Positions 26,031 through 35,806 are shown, counted from the first letter of the stretch. The stretch: DNA of 64,000 nt from Nocardia gamkensis NBRC 108242 (GCF_001612985.1 NZ_BDBM01000034.1:1-64000); one strand, 5' to 3'. The notes: generated from the sequence alone by a model not told the origin. Program-made: numbers and translations.

Positions 26031-26765
26031 ATGGTGCAGCCGACTCCGTGGCGTACGAGCAAGGATCGACAGGCAGCCGCACCGCGCCGGTCAGCGGGCA
26101 GGGCCCGAAAACGCAGAGTCGACGTCGGGAAACTACGTGCGCGGGTCCGGCCACTCGTCATCTTGCTCCGGGACAACGCGGGCTTCCTATGTGCCGCGGC
26201 GGGGAGTTTGATCACCTTCACGCTGTTGTTCAAGCCGTGGCTCGCCACCGGCGGGCCCGACGGCACGATCTGGAGCAACGCCTTCGGTCAAACCCACATC
26301 ACCACCACGCTCGTCGGTCTGTGGTCGAAGAGTCCGCCGGCTCACACCAACCTCAGCGGAAAGTGGGCCATTCTCGCCACCATCGCGATTTTCCTCACCG
26401 TCATCGCCGCGGTGATCAATCTCTGGGCCCGCACCGAAGCGCTCGCTCGCTTGACGACCGTTTCCGCGGTGGCGGTGGCGCTCTTCGTCGCCTTCACGCT
26501 GGTCTATCTGAATGGAAAGGGGCCGGAGCTGCGCAACATGATCGGGTCCGGGCCTCCCACCGACCTGGGAACTCAGGTCGGCTACGTGATCCGGTGGGCC
26601 TCGGGCAACGGCCAGTACCCCCTGCCGGGACTGCGAAAGGTGGAGTTCTCCACCGCGAAACTCACCGGTACGGCGTTGCTGGCCGGCGCGACGGCGATGT
26701 TCTCGGCCGTGGTGGCTATCGCGCAATGGGTACGGAGCATGAAGTCACGCCGTCGCTCCGGCTGA
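26031..26765 (+). CDS. Hypothetical membrane protein
   Basis: A 244-aa protein with a very basic N-terminus (residues 12-42) and four hydrophobic helices (about 53-68, 113-130, 142-160, 215-235). No family is recognised. It is tightly linked to the MFS gene before it, which suggests co-expression. A strong hairpin overlaps its stop codon. Confidence 0.78.
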   Translation: MVQPTPWRTSKDRQAAAPRRSAGRARKRRVDVGKLRARVRPLVILLRDNAGFLCAAAGSLITFTLLFKPWLATGGPDGTIWSNAFGQTHITTTLVGLWSKSPPAHTNLSGKWAILATIAIFLTVIAAVINLWARTEALARLTTVSAVAVALFVAFTLVYLNGKGPELRNMIGSGPPTDLGTQVGYVIRWASGNGQYPLPGLRKVEFSTAKLTGTALLAGATAMFSAVVAIAQWVRSMKSRRRSG

Positions 26766-26794
26766 GTCCCGCGCTCGGCTCGAGCGCGGGACTC
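26764..26794. terminator. Bidirectional terminator of convergent genes
   Basis: Perfect 14-bp arms GAGTCCCGCGCTCG and CGAGCGCGGGACTC around a 3-base loop, placed between the ends of a plus-strand and a minus-strand gene. Confidence 0.75.
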
Positions 26795-26803
26795 TCATCG
26801 GTG

Positions 26804-27226
26804 TCAGGAGGCCCAAGGGCCGATGCCGCCGACCTTCTCGATGCGGATCCGGGTGAGGTAACCGGGCGGGGCGTCCGCGGGAGGGAACTCGGCATTCGGA
26901 CTGGCCAGAGTCTTGGCGAGTTCTCGGAGCAGTTCCGGTGCGCCGCCCTCCACCACGCGTGCGGTGCCGGTGATGGACAGATACGGGCGCATCACCTCAC
27001 CCCGTTCCGGGGACAGGATGGTCACCGCGACGCGCGGATCGCGGCGGACGTTCCGGATCTTCTGGTAGACGCCGAGGTGCGCGGTGACGAGTTCGTCGCC
27101 GTCCGGTGTCGATTGCAGAGCCACCCAGACGACCGAGACCTGTGGGCTGCCGTCCGGGTTGATCGTGACCAGTGTCGCGTCGGCACCGGGTCCGATCAGT
27201 GCCCGGGCTTCGTCGTCGAGTGTCAT
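26804..27226 (-). CDS. PPOX-class F420/FMN-dependent protein
   Basis: A 140-aa split-barrel protein of the pyridoxamine-phosphate-oxidase-like family. ATLVTINPDGSPQVSVVWV, LVTAHLGVYQKIRNVRRDPRVAVTI and YLSITGTARVVEGG are the usual blocks. Actinobacterial members bind F420 or FMN and reduce small molecules; the substrate is unknown. Convergent with the membrane protein gene. Confidence 0.88.
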   Translation of the reverse strand: MTLDDEARALIGPGADATLVTINPDGSPQVSVVWVALQSTPDGDELVTAHLGVYQKIRNVRRDPRVAVTILSPERGEVMRPYLSITGTARVVEGGAPELLRELAKTLASPNAEFPPADAPPGYLTRIRIEKVGGIGPWAS

Positions 27227-27362
27227 GTGTTGTTCTACCGCTCGGCCGACGCTTTCATTCCCGCCCCGGCACCCGACGAGATCGCGCTCGGAGCAAGCGG
27301 ATCGGATGGATCCTCCACTGATCGAGAGCCCGCGCCGGTCGTGCCGGGGCGGAGAGCCCGGA

Positions 27363-27818
27363 CTACGTGACTACGAAGACTCCCTTGCCCGGGACGTGCG
27401 GAGAGTCGGTCGCGATCAGGACTTCCACTCGGCCGAGGCCTGCGGGAATGCCGACCGGTATCCACGAGCCGGCGACGTTCTCCTCGGCCGGGGTCCGGTC
27501 GTCGAGCCATATGGGGGGAAGGGTTCCGAAGACGCCGGTATCGGAGTTCCGCCACGAAACGGTGACCGTTACGCCGCAGGAGCCGCCGGGTCGATCGGGT
27601 GCGAAGACGAACTCCGGGTGGATCCAGAGCGTCGGAACACCGGAGTAATTGCGGTCGGGGTCGTAGAAGGCGGCGATCATGCCGATGCCGGCACCATCGC
27701 CGCCACAGAGCGTTCGGGCAGGGGGGACGCCTAGGGGAAGCGCGGTGGCCGCGGGGGCGGTCGCACCGAGTGCGCCGATTGCCAGAGCCAGGACCGCCAC
27801 GCCACGCCGGACACTCAC
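27363..27818 (-). CDS. Secreted hypothetical protein
   Basis: A 151-aa exported protein. Basic start (VSVRRG), hydrophobic core (VAVLALAIGALGATAPAATA) and an Ala-x-Ala cleavage site near residue 25 make a clear signal peptide. The mature part has two Cys (TLCGG, GSCGV) that may form a disulfide. GTG 27818 follows GAAGGGA. No family is recognised. Confidence 0.72.
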   Translation of the reverse strand: MSVRRGVAVLALAIGALGATAPAATALPLGVPPARTLCGGDGAGIGMIAAFYDPDRNYSGVPTLWIHPEFVFAPDRPGGSCGVTVTVSWRNSDTGVFGTLPPIWLDDRTPAEENVAGSWIPVGIPAGLGRVEVLIATDSPHVPGKGVFVVT

Positions 27819-27918
27819 CGATGCTCCCTTCGTCGGAACCCGAACCTGTCTGTCCTCTGAGTCGACTTGAGTTCGCCGAATGTTAACGAGAGCGTGCGGA
27901 GGTCGAGTTGAACAAAGG

Positions 27919-27944
27919 AAATCCGGCGTAGAAACGCCGGATTT
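27919..27944. terminator. Hairpin downstream of the alpha/beta hydrolase gene
   Basis: Perfect 10-bp arms AAATCCGGCG and CGCCGGATTT around TAGAAA, placed after the minus-strand hydrolase gene and before the secreted-protein gene. Confidence 0.7.
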
Positions 27945-28101
27945 TCGTGGTGAGCGACAGGCTGCGTCCGAAGAGCCGTCTATGCAGTATCTGGTTGGCA
28001 AACCTACGGGAGTGCGATAGCGGAGCGGGGCGTGTCGGCGGTCGGCTCACCCTCGCCCCTGGGCCGGGCGTCATCGACCGGCCCAGGGAAGCGGTCTCGG
28101 G

Positions 28102-29154
28102 TCAGCCCGCGGCCGCGGAGCGCAAATGGCCGGTCTCGGCGATAGCGGCCAACTCCGCGTTGAAGCGATCGGCGGCTTCGATATTGCCGAGGTGGCCGGT
28201 GGGCCACACGTGGTACGCGGCCAGATGGCCCGTCTCGGCGAGCGCGTCGGCGATGCGGCGCGACATGCGTTCGGGCAGCAAGCGGTCGTGCGCGCCCGCG
28301 ATCACGGTGGTCGGCACCGTGAGGGAGGCGGCGGCTTCGGCGAGATCCATGTCGGCCAGCGCGGCGGCGTGCCTGCCGCGCGTCAGCGGCCGGCACGACC
28401 GCACGATGCCCAGCGCGAATTCCACCTGGTCGGCGGTCGCGTGCGGAGTCATCACGCGCGCCTTGAGCAGCGCGCTGGCCGGCCAGCCGCCCGGCAGCGG
28501 AACCGGCGCGGTGAGCAGCGTCTCCGAGACGATCATGGGCATCCGCACGGTGGCGCCGAGCACGGTGATCGGCCGGTCCGCCAGCGTCAGCGGCTTGTTC
28601 AGCAGCGGAAGCAGGTCGGTGTCGTAGCGGATGTTGCCCGAGGAACTGTTCAGCAGCACGGCGGCGGCGGCCTGCTTGCGCACCTGCTCCGGATAGCGAG
28701 CGGCCCACGCCTGCACCGTGATCCCGCCCATGCTGTGACCGACCAGAACGGCTCGTTGCCCGGGGCGGAGCGTCGCATTCAGGACTACCGAAAGGTCGTC
28801 GGCCAGTGACTCTTTGGTGGGGGCCGACTTGCCGAGTTCGCTGGCGCCGTGGCCGCGCTGGTCGTAGCAGACCACGCGATACCGGTCGGCGAAGGCGTTG
28901 ATCTGCGGGTTCCAGTACTCGATGCTGCAGCTCCAGCCGTGGATCAGGACGATGACATCGCCCTCCGCGGGACCGTACGCGTGTACTCGCAGGCGAGCGC
29001 CGTCCTTGGTGGTGACGGGGATGACCGCGTGACGGGCGGTGGGCGCGTTCAACGACGCGGTCCGGAAGGTGCGGGACCGCAGTCCGGCACGGTAATCGGC
29101 GGTGAGCGCACCGTTGTGCGCGTCCGCCAGCGTCCTCATCGACTTCGCCAGCAT
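28102..29154 (-). CDS. Alpha/beta-fold hydrolase
   Basis: A 350-aa hydrolase with the lipase-type nucleophile elbow GHSMGG, an oxyanion HGWSCS stretch, Asp in AGAHDRLLPE and catalytic His in PTGHLGN. Substrate unknown; an ester or lactone is likely. ATG 29154 has AAAGGAG five bases upstream and is preferred over the ATG 42 bases earlier. A TetR-type palindrome lies 35 bases upstream, so the gene is probably induced by a ligand of an unlinked regulator. Confidence 0.88.
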   Translation of the reverse strand: MLAKSMRTLADAHNGALTADYRAGLRSRTFRTASLNAPTARHAVIPVTTKDGARLRVHAYGPAEGDVIVLIHGWSCSIEYWNPQINAFADRYRVVCYDQRGHGASELGKSAPTKESLADDLSVVLNATLRPGQRAVLVGHSMGGITVQAWAARYPEQVRKQAAAAVLLNSSSGNIRYDTDLLPLLNKPLTLADRPITVLGATVRMPMIVSETLLTAPVPLPGGWPASALLKARVMTPHATADQVEFALGIVRSCRPLTRGRHAAALADMDLAEAAASLTVPTTVIAGAHDRLLPERMSRRIADALAETGHLAAYHVWPTGHLGNIEAADRFNAELAAIAETGHLRSAAAG

Positions 29155-29188
29155 GAGCACTCCTTTGTGTCCACCGTCACCGTACAGT

Positions 29189-29215
29189 GCAAGCAAGGTG
29201 CTTGCTAGTGCTAGC
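29189..29215. promoter_or_regulatory. TetR-type operator
   Basis: GCAAGCA (29189-29195) and TGCTTGC (29199-29205) form a perfect 7-bp dyad with a 3-base spacer, followed by an overlapping GCTAG/CTAGC dyad (29204-29215). It lies just upstream of the hydrolase start. No TetR gene is in the neighbourhood. Confidence 0.6.
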
Positions 29216-29341
29216 GCTGCACGACGGCATTCCTGGTGTATATCGGGGAGTACCCCCGGAATCGCAACCGCAAAAGATCATTTCGGAATGAACCGGGTTG
29301 TGAGGTATCGGACGTATCGCCACCCGGTTACGGTTGACTTC

Positions 29342-29800
29342 GTGGATATCGCGCAACCTTCCTCCGGCCCCGCTACGGAGCTGGGACCCGAGCCGAGGAC
29401 CGGTTGGCGCGGCGTCGGACTTCCCCTGCTCGTCGCGGGTGTCGGAGTGGGCGTCGGGGTGCTGCTGCATTTGCGCGATCCGCACGTCGAAGGCTCCTAC
29501 GGGACCTGCCCGGTCTACGCGCTGACCGGTTGGTACTGCCCCGGCTGCGGCGGGATGCGCGCCGTGCACAATCTCACCGACGGGCACGTGCTCGACGCCC
29601 TGCACAGCAACTTGCTCGCGATCCCGCTGGTCGTCGCGTTCGTGGTGTGGGTGACGGACTGGACCGTCCAGGCGTGGCGCGGGCAGAAGATGCGGCTGCC
29701 GTCGATCAGCCGGACCACCATGTGGACATTCTTCGCCTTGCTGGCGATCTACACCGTGGTGCGCAATACGCCGTGGGGAACCCTGTTCACACCCGTGTAA
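29342..29800 (+). CDS. DUF2752 membrane protein
   Basis: A 152-aa membrane protein with three hydrophobic segments and the DUF2752 signature CPVYALTGWYCPGCGGMRA, including the CPGCG motif, then HNLTDG. Function of the family is unknown. GTG 29342 gives MDIAQPSS; an ATG at 29288 is also in frame and neither has a clear ribosome site. Confidence 0.85.
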   Translation: MDIAQPSSGPATELGPEPRTGWRGVGLPLLVAGVGVGVGVLLHLRDPHVEGSYGTCPVYALTGWYCPGCGGMRAVHNLTDGHVLDALHSNLLAIPLVVAFVVWVTDWTVQAWRGQKMRLPSISRTTMWTFFALLAIYTVVRNTPWGTLFTPV

Positions 29801-29827
29801 CACGCCGATGTGGGGGCACCCTCAGGT

Positions 29828-30013
29828 ATGAACGATTCGCTGAAGACCCGGGTGCGGGAGAAGTTGCTGCGCCAGCTCATCGAGGATCCGCGGGATACCG
29901 AGCACGACGACCCCCGGCAGATCGCCGTGGAAACCGATCTGGACGCGCTGGCGAACGTCCCCGAGGACGATCCGCTCGTCGAGGAACTCGCCGCCCGCTA
30001 TCTGGTGTTCTGA
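29828..30013 (+). CDS. Small acidic hypothetical protein
   Basis: A 61-aa acidic protein (LKTRVREKLLRQLIEDPRD...DALANVPEDDPLVEELAARYLVF), helical and without a recognised family. It follows the DUF2752 gene by 27 bases on the same strand and ends where the M1 peptidase gene ends on the other strand. Confidence 0.65.
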   Translation: MNDSLKTRVREKLLRQLIEDPRDTEHDDPRQIAVETDLDALANVPEDDPLVEELAARYLVF

Positions 30014-31360
30014 TCAGGCCGTCGACGCGCCGCCGTAGGGCGGCAGCTGCGGTAGCCGCTCGGCGAGCAGCCAGCTGTCCCACAGCGGGCGCAGCGAGAC
30101 CAGGCTGTAGTGCCCCGCCAGGTCGGTGAACTCCTCGGTGGTCACCGACGAGTGGCGGTAGCGGATGGTCCACTCCCGCAGCAGGTCGAAGAATCCCGAA
30201 TCGCCGAGTTCCAGGCGCAGCGCGTGCAGGGTGAGCGCACCCCGTTTGTAGACGCGATCGTCGAACATGCGCTGCGGTCCCGGATCGCCGATGACGATGT
30301 CCTGGGGCTCGCGGGAGAGGTTGTGCCGCGCGGCGCGGGCCAGCTGGTCGGCGGTGGGTCCGCCCGCGGCCTCCGACCAGATCCATTCCGCGTAGCAAGC
30401 GAAGCCTTCGTGTAGCCAGATATCGCGCCACTGCCGGATGGTCAGGCTGTTGCCGAACCATTGATGGGCCAGCTCGTGCGCGACCAGCCGTTCGGCGCCG
30501 CGCCGGCCGTCGCAATGGTTGGCGCCGAAGATGGAGATGCCCTGCGCCTCGATCGGGATCTCCAGCTCGTCGTCGGTGACGACCACGGTGTAGTCCTCGA
30601 ACGGATAGGGACCGAACTTCTCGCTGAAGATCTCGAGCATCCGCGGCTGGCGAGCGAAGTCGTGGTCGAAGTTGACGCGCAACCGCGGCGGTAGGACGGC
30701 GTGCATCGGCACCGCGGAGTGCGAGGGGCCGATGCGGTGCTTGCGATAGTGACCGATCTGGATGGTCGCCAGGTAGCTCGACATCGGTTCGGGCTGCTCG
30801 TACACCCACGTGGTCTGACTGGCCTTGGTCTGCTTGCGCAGCAGGGTTCCGTTCGCCACCGCGTAGTAAGGCGAATCGGTGGTGATCGAGATCCGATAGC
30901 TCGCTTTGGAACTCGGGTGGTCGTCACAGGGGAACCAGGACGCCGCGCCGTTGGGCTGGCTGGCCACGAGCGCGCCCTCGGTGAGTTCCTCCCAGCCGAC
31001 CTCGCCCCACGGCCCGCGCACCGGTTTCGGGGTACCGCCGTACTGCACCACCAGCGCCAGCACGCCGCCCGCCGGAATCCGCTGCTGCGGCGTGACGATC
31101 AACTTGCCGTGCTGATGTGCGAATTTCGCGGCCTTGATCCCGTTGACGGACACCTTCGACACGCTCAGCGCCTGGGCGAGATCGAGTGCGAACCGGGTGC
31201 GCACCTCGGTGGTGACCGCGGTGATCGCGGCGCGCCCGGTGAGGCGGTTGGCGGCAACCCGGTAGGCCAGCTCCAGCTCGTACCGGGTGACCCGATACCC
31301 CCGGTTGCCGTTCTGCGGGAGGTACTCGTCGATGGGGGCTTCGTAGAACTTGCCCGTCAT
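30014..31360 (-). CDS. M1-family zinc aminopeptidase
   Basis: A 448-aa metallopeptidase. The zinc site is HELAHQW (HExxH) followed by the third ligand Glu in WLHEGFACYAEW; a GAM(E)N-like exopeptidase loop is not obvious. It has an N-terminal beta domain and a short C-terminal part, shorter than classical aminopeptidase N (about 850 aa), and no signal peptide. The ATG overlaps the stop of the peptide-synthetase gene by four bases, so the two are made together and the peptidase may act on that product. Confidence 0.88.
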   Translation of the reverse strand: MTGKFYEAPIDEYLPQNGNRGYRVTRYELELAYRVAANRLTGRAAITAVTTEVRTRFALDLAQALSVSKVSVNGIKAAKFAHQHGKLIVTPQQRIPAGGVLALVVQYGGTPKPVRGPWGEVGWEELTEGALVASQPNGAASWFPCDDHPSSKASYRISITTDSPYYAVANGTLLRKQTKASQTTWVYEQPEPMSSYLATIQIGHYRKHRIGPSHSAVPMHAVLPPRLRVNFDHDFARQPRMLEIFSEKFGPYPFEDYTVVVTDDELEIPIEAQGISIFGANHCDGRRGAERLVAHELAHQWFGNSLTIRQWRDIWLHEGFACYAEWIWSEAAGGPTADQLARAARHNLSREPQDIVIGDPGPQRMFDDRVYKRGALTLHALRLELGDSGFFDLLREWTIRYRHSSVTTEEFTDLAGHYSLVSLRPLWDSWLLAERLPQLPPYGGASTA

Positions 31361-34300
31361 CAGCGCGCCCCGGGGTCGCCCGTGAACCAGGGCGCGATCG
31401 GGTTGCCCCACCAGCGCGTCGAGGCGGGCACCGTGTCACCGCGCATGACCAGCGAAGCCGGGCCGATGGTCGCGCCGTCGCCGAGCGCCGAGGCGGGCAG
31501 CGCCACGCAGTGCGGACCGAGGGTGGCGCCGGCACCGAGAGTGACGGTGTCCATGGCCATGATCCGGTCGTGGAACAGATGGGTCTGCACCACACAGCCG
31601 CGTTCCACGGTCGCGCCGTCGCCGAGAGTCACCAGGTCCGCCTCCGGTAGCCAGTAGGACTCGCACCATACCCCGCGCCCGATGTGCGCGCCGAGACCGC
31701 GAAGCCAGAGGTTCAGTACGGGCGTCCCGGTCGCCGCGCGCGCGAACCACGGCGCGGCAACCGTTTCCACGAAGGTGTCGGAGACCTCGTTGCGCCAGAC
31801 GAACGAGCTCCACAGCGGGTGTTCCCCGGTGCGGATCCGCCCCACCAGCAACCATTTGGCGGCCACCGCGCTCGCCCCCGCGACAGCGCCTGCCGCCAGC
31901 AGCACCAACCCGCTGAGCAGTCCGGCGGCCAGATGGCCGAACGTTTGCGCGAGCCAGGCGAGGGTGAAAAGCACGCCGAGTCCGATCGCGAAGGTCACCA
32001 GCACCGGGACCAAGCGGCAGGTTTCGACGATGCCGCGGGCTACCCGCAAGCGCGCGGGCGGGTCGAAGGTGCGCGCGGTATCGGCGTTCTCCGCGGCGCG
32101 GCGCAGCCGGACCGGCGGGCTGCCCAGCCAGGACGAGCCGGGTTTCGCCTTGGACGGCGCCGCCGACAGCACCGCGACCAGCCCGTTCTTCGGGACACGG
32201 CGGCCGGGCGCGGTCATCCCGGAGTTGCCGAGGAAAGCGCGCTTGCCGACCTTCGCCTCCCCGATGTGCAGCCAGCCGCCGCCGAGTTCGTAACCGGCGA
32301 TCATGGTGTCGTCGGCCAGGAACGCCCCGTCGGCGACGGTGGTGAACTTCGGCAGCAGCAGCACGGTCGAGGCCTCGACGCTCTTACCAATCTTCGCGCC
32401 GAGCAAGCGCAGCCACAGGGGCGTGAGCAGGCTGGCGTACAGCGGGAACAGGAAGGTGCGCGCGGAATCCAGCAGCCGCTCGGTGGCCCAGGCCTGCCAG
32501 CCGACCCGGCTGCGCACCGGGTGGTAGCCCTCGGTGAGGCCGATGCTCAGCAGCCGGACCGCGACGATGGTCGCCGCCGCGTAGACGCCCAGGCTGAGCA
32601 AGGTCGCGAGGGGAAGCACGGCGAACGCGCGCGCGGCGCCGGCGGCGAGCGTGCGGGTGTCGCGAACGAACCAGGCCAGGAACGCCCCACCGGCGCCGAT
32701 ACCGAGAATCGGCATGGCGGCCAATGCCATCGACGTGATCCCGAAGATGCCGACCCAGTGCCGGGCACGATCGGGCGTGTGCGCGGGCCAGCGGTGCTGT
32801 GCCTTACCGACTTTCACCGCGGGCGAACCGGCCCAGGCCTGGTCCGCCTTCACCTTGCCCGATACCGCGGAGCCGGGGGCCACCTCGGCGTTCTTGCCGA
32901 TCTTGGTGCCCGGCAGCAAGATCGAGCGTGAGCCGACCACCGCGCCGGGGCCGATCGTGATCGGGCCCAGATGCACCACGTCGCCGTCGATCCAGTAGCC
33001 GGACAGGTCGACCTCCGGCTCCACACTGCACCCGTCACCGAGTTCGAGCATGCCCGTCACCGGCGGGAGACTGTGCAGGTCGACGCCCTTGCCGATCTTC
33101 GCGCCGAGCGCGCGGGCGAACGGCACCATCCACGGCGCTCCGGACAGGTTCTCGGCGCCGCTGGCCTCGGAGAGACGGACGGCCGCCCACAGCCGCAGAT
33201 GTACCGCGCCACCGCGTGGATAGCTGCCGCGCCGGATGCCGCGCAGCAGCAGCCGCGCGCCCGCCACACAGATCGCCATGCGGCCGGGCGGCGAGATGAA
33301 CAGCAGGAACGCGGCCAGCGTCCACCACCAGGACAGCTGGGGGAGCCAGGGCAGTGAGCCGGACCAGGCCGCGATATTGCCGACGATCGCCAGCCAGGTG
33401 AGCCACTGCAATCCGGTGAGGGTGGTGAGTGGAATGGTGGCCAGCACCTGCGCCGCCTGCGCGGGTAGCGGCGTCGGCCGCACCGTGCGCTCGGCGACAG
33501 CCACCGCGGGGGTGGTCTGTTCCAGCAGGTCGGCCAGGGCGCCGAGGCGGGGATGGTCGTAGACGTCGGCGACGGCGATCTGCGGATACCGTTCGCGCAG
33601 GGCGGTGACCAGCTGCGCCGCCGCGAGCGAGCCGCCGCCCAGGTCGAAGAAGTCCGCGTCGAGATCGCCGACCTCCGCGCCGAGAATGGCATCCCACAGT
33701 CCGGCGACCCATTGGGCGGTGCCGGTCAGGTCGTTGTCGTCGTCGTCCTCGGCGGCATTGGGCAGCGGCCATGGCAGCGCGTCGCGGTCCACCTTGCCGG
33801 AGGTGCGGGTGGGCAGTTCGTCGACCACCGCGAGCCTGGGCACCAGTGGTGCCGGAAGTTGTCCACCTAGGACGGCGCGCGCGGCCTTGACATCGAAGTC
33901 CGGGCCGGGTCCGGTCAGATAGCCGACCAGAAGCTTGTTGCCCGCCTTGGTGGTCCGGATGGCCGCCGCGGCGGCCGTGACGCCGGGCAGGTGTTGCAGA
34001 GCGTTGTCGATCTCGCCGAGTTCGATGCGCCGCCCGCCCAGTTTGATCTGATCGTCGGCGCGGCCGAGGAAGACCAGTCCGGCGCTGTCGTTGCGGACCA
34101 GGTCGCCACTGCGGTAGGCGCGCTCCCAGCCGACAGAAGGCAGCGGCGCGTACTTCTCGGCGTCCTTGACCGGGTCGAGATAGCGAGCCAGTCCGACGCC
34201 GCCGATCACCAGTTCGCCGGATTCCCCCTCGGCCACCGGGTTACCCGCCCCGTCCACGACGACCAGGTCCCAGCCGTTGAGCGGCAGGCCGATTCGGATC

Positions 34301-35292
34301 GGCCACCGGCCGTCCAAGCGCGCGGCGCAGGCGACCACCGTGGCCTCGGTGGGGCCGTAGGTGTTCCACACCTCGCGAGCCGAATCACCGTTCCCCGCGA
34401 GGCGCTCGGCGAGCTCCGGCGGGACGGCCTCGCCGCCGAAGATGAGCAGGCGCACCGCCTCCAATGCCTCCACCGGCCAGGTCGCCGCCAGGGTCGGGAC
34501 GGTCGAGACCACGCTGATCTCCCGCCGCACCAGCCACGGGCCGAGGTCGGCGCCGGTGCGCACCAGCTCACGCGGGGCGGGCACCAGGCAGGCGCCGTTG
34601 CGCCAGGCCAGCCACATCTCCTCGCAGGACGCGTCGAAGGCGACCGACAGACCCGCCAGCACCCGGTCACCCGGACCGATCGGGGCGTCGCGCAGGAACA
34701 GATCGGCCTCGGCGTCGACGAAGGCGGCCGCGTTGCGATGGGTGACCGCAACGCCTTTCGGAGTGCCGGTGGAACCGGAGGTGAAGATGATCCAGGCGTC
34801 GTCGCCGGGAGTGGGCAGCGTCGACCAGGTCTGTTCGCGCTGCTGCTCCGCTGCGCGGATGCCCGCGGCCGTGGTCTCGATGCCTTCGGCGGTGACGATC
34901 GCGGTGACCTGCGCTTCCCCGAAGACCAGCTGGGCGCGCTCGTCCGGGTCGTCGGCGTCGACCGGCACGTAAGCGGCGCCGGAGTAGAGGATCGCGAGGA
35001 TGGTCACATAGAGCCCGCGGGTGCCCGACGGCATGCGAACGCCGACCCGATCGCCGGGCCGCACGCCCGCGGTGGCGAGCCGGGCCATGGTGTTCTCGAT
35101 CTCGACGACCAATTCCAGATAGGACAGCACCACGTGGCCGTCGTCGATGGCGGGGGCGTCGGGATGGGCGAGCGCCGTCGCGGTCAGGATGTCGACGAGC
35201 GTCCTGGCCTCCGGTGCGCGATCGCCGCGTGACAACGGGCCCGCCGGCGCGTCGACGTCTGTCTCGAGCATGGTGCTGTGCGCACCTCCCAT
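31360..35292 (-). CDS. Pls/PosA-type non-ribosomal peptide synthetase
   Basis: A 1310-aa membrane enzyme. Residues 1-520 are an adenylation domain (FTSGSTGTPKG, NTYGPTEAT, YRSGDL, GRADDQIKLGGRRIE, final Lys in TSGKVDRDAL). A carrier domain follows with its phosphopantetheine Ser in DFFDLGGGSL (about residue 555). The rest alternates hydrophobic helices with three hexapeptide (left-handed beta-helix) blocks such as LGPITIGPGAVVGSRSIL and GDGATIGPASLV. There is no condensation or thioesterase domain. This is the plan of poly-lysine synthetase-like enzymes, where the C-terminal membrane part makes the bonds. The amino acid used is unknown. Coupled to an M1 peptidase. Confidence 0.92.
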   Translation of the reverse strand: MGGAHSTMLETDVDAPAGPLSRGDRAPEARTLVDILTATALAHPDAPAIDDGHVVLSYLELVVEIENTMARLATAGVRPGDRVGVRMPSGTRGLYVTILAILYSGAAYVPVDADDPDERAQLVFGEAQVTAIVTAEGIETTAAGIRAAEQQREQTWSTLPTPGDDAWIIFTSGSTGTPKGVAVTHRNAAAFVDAEADLFLRDAPIGPGDRVLAGLSVAFDASCEEMWLAWRNGACLVPAPRELVRTGADLGPWLVRREISVVSTVPTLAATWPVEALEAVRLLIFGGEAVPPELAERLAGNGDSAREVWNTYGPTEATVVACAARLDGRWPIRIGLPLNGWDLVVVDGAGNPVAEGESGELVIGGVGLARYLDPVKDAEKYAPLPSVGWERAYRSGDLVRNDSAGLVFLGRADDQIKLGGRRIELGEIDNALQHLPGVTAAAAAIRTTKAGNKLLVGYLTGPGPDFDVKAARAVLGGQLPAPLVPRLAVVDELPTRTSGKVDRDALPWPLPNAAEDDDDNDLTGTAQWVAGLWDAILGAEVGDLDADFFDLGGGSLAAAQLVTALRERYPQIAVADVYDHPRLGALADLLEQTTPAVAVAERTVRPTPLPAQAAQVLATIPLTTLTGLQWLTWLAIVGNIAAWSGSLPWLPQLSWWWTLAAFLLFISPPGRMAICVAGARLLLRGIRRGSYPRGGAVHLRLWAAVRLSEASGAENLSGAPWMVPFARALGAKIGKGVDLHSLPPVTGMLELGDGCSVEPEVDLSGYWIDGDVVHLGPITIGPGAVVGSRSILLPGTKIGKNAEVAPGSAVSGKVKADQAWAGSPAVKVGKAQHRWPAHTPDRARHWVGIFGITSMALAAMPILGIGAGGAFLAWFVRDTRTLAAGAARAFAVLPLATLLSLGVYAAATIVAVRLLSIGLTEGYHPVRSRVGWQAWATERLLDSARTFLFPLYASLLTPLWLRLLGAKIGKSVEASTVLLLPKFTTVADGAFLADDTMIAGYELGGGWLHIGEAKVGKRAFLGNSGMTAPGRRVPKNGLVAVLSAAPSKAKPGSSWLGSPPVRLRRAAENADTARTFDPPARLRVARGIVETCRLVPVLVTFAIGLGVLFTLAWLAQTFGHLAAGLLSGLVLLAAGAVAGASAVAAKWLLVGRIRTGEHPLWSSFVWRNEVSDTFVETVAAPWFARAATGTPVLNLWLRGLGAHIGRGVWCESYWLPEADLVTLGDGATVERGCVVQTHLFHDRIMAMDTVTLGAGATLGPHCVALPASALGDGATIGPASLVMRGDTVPASTRWWGNPIAPWFTGDPGAR

Positions 35293-35806
35293 CGACTTGC
35301 CTCACACTTTCCCGTTGTTGTGTCATAGCTGGGTTACCAAAGGGCAAACAGCGCTGTGGCCAGCTGTCCACGGTACCCGGGTTGTCGTCGCTTGTTGTTC
35401 ACCGAACCGGATGCCGGATCGGTGGGTGCGCTGCGCGTTGTTGCAGGTGGGATCGATATTCGCCGCTCCGGTAGGGCAAAACGCTGGTGGGCGGCTCGCC
35501 CGCCGCGTTCGCCGGGAGATCGCCGATCCGAAGGTGTGATTCGGCTCATCGAGCGGTCCGGAGCTGGTCCTCGCGAGGGTCGGGACGCCCGTTTGTTCCG
35601 GCCGGTCATCGAGGGAGTCGCAGCGGGGCGCCGCGATCGGGTTCAGCGCGTTCGAGATACGGAGGCGCTCGAGAACCTCGGCTCGCGCGTCGTCGTGGGG
35701 GTGCTTGTAATGGCCGACGCGTGGTGGTTATGTCCACGCGGTGCTCGTGGGGACTCGGGTGGAACGTGGTTGACAGTGCCGGGGCGCTTCTGCCACTCTC
35801 GGGTCT
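35293..35806. other. Divergent promoter region before the riboswitch
   Basis: No supported gene. It lies between the peptide-synthetase gene (minus) and the riboswitch-controlled gene (plus) and should hold both promoters. Nothing else stands out. Confidence 0.45.

Noticed and set aside
33991..35232. A 413-codon plus-strand frame
   Set aside because: It lies antisense to the adenylation domain of the peptide synthetase.
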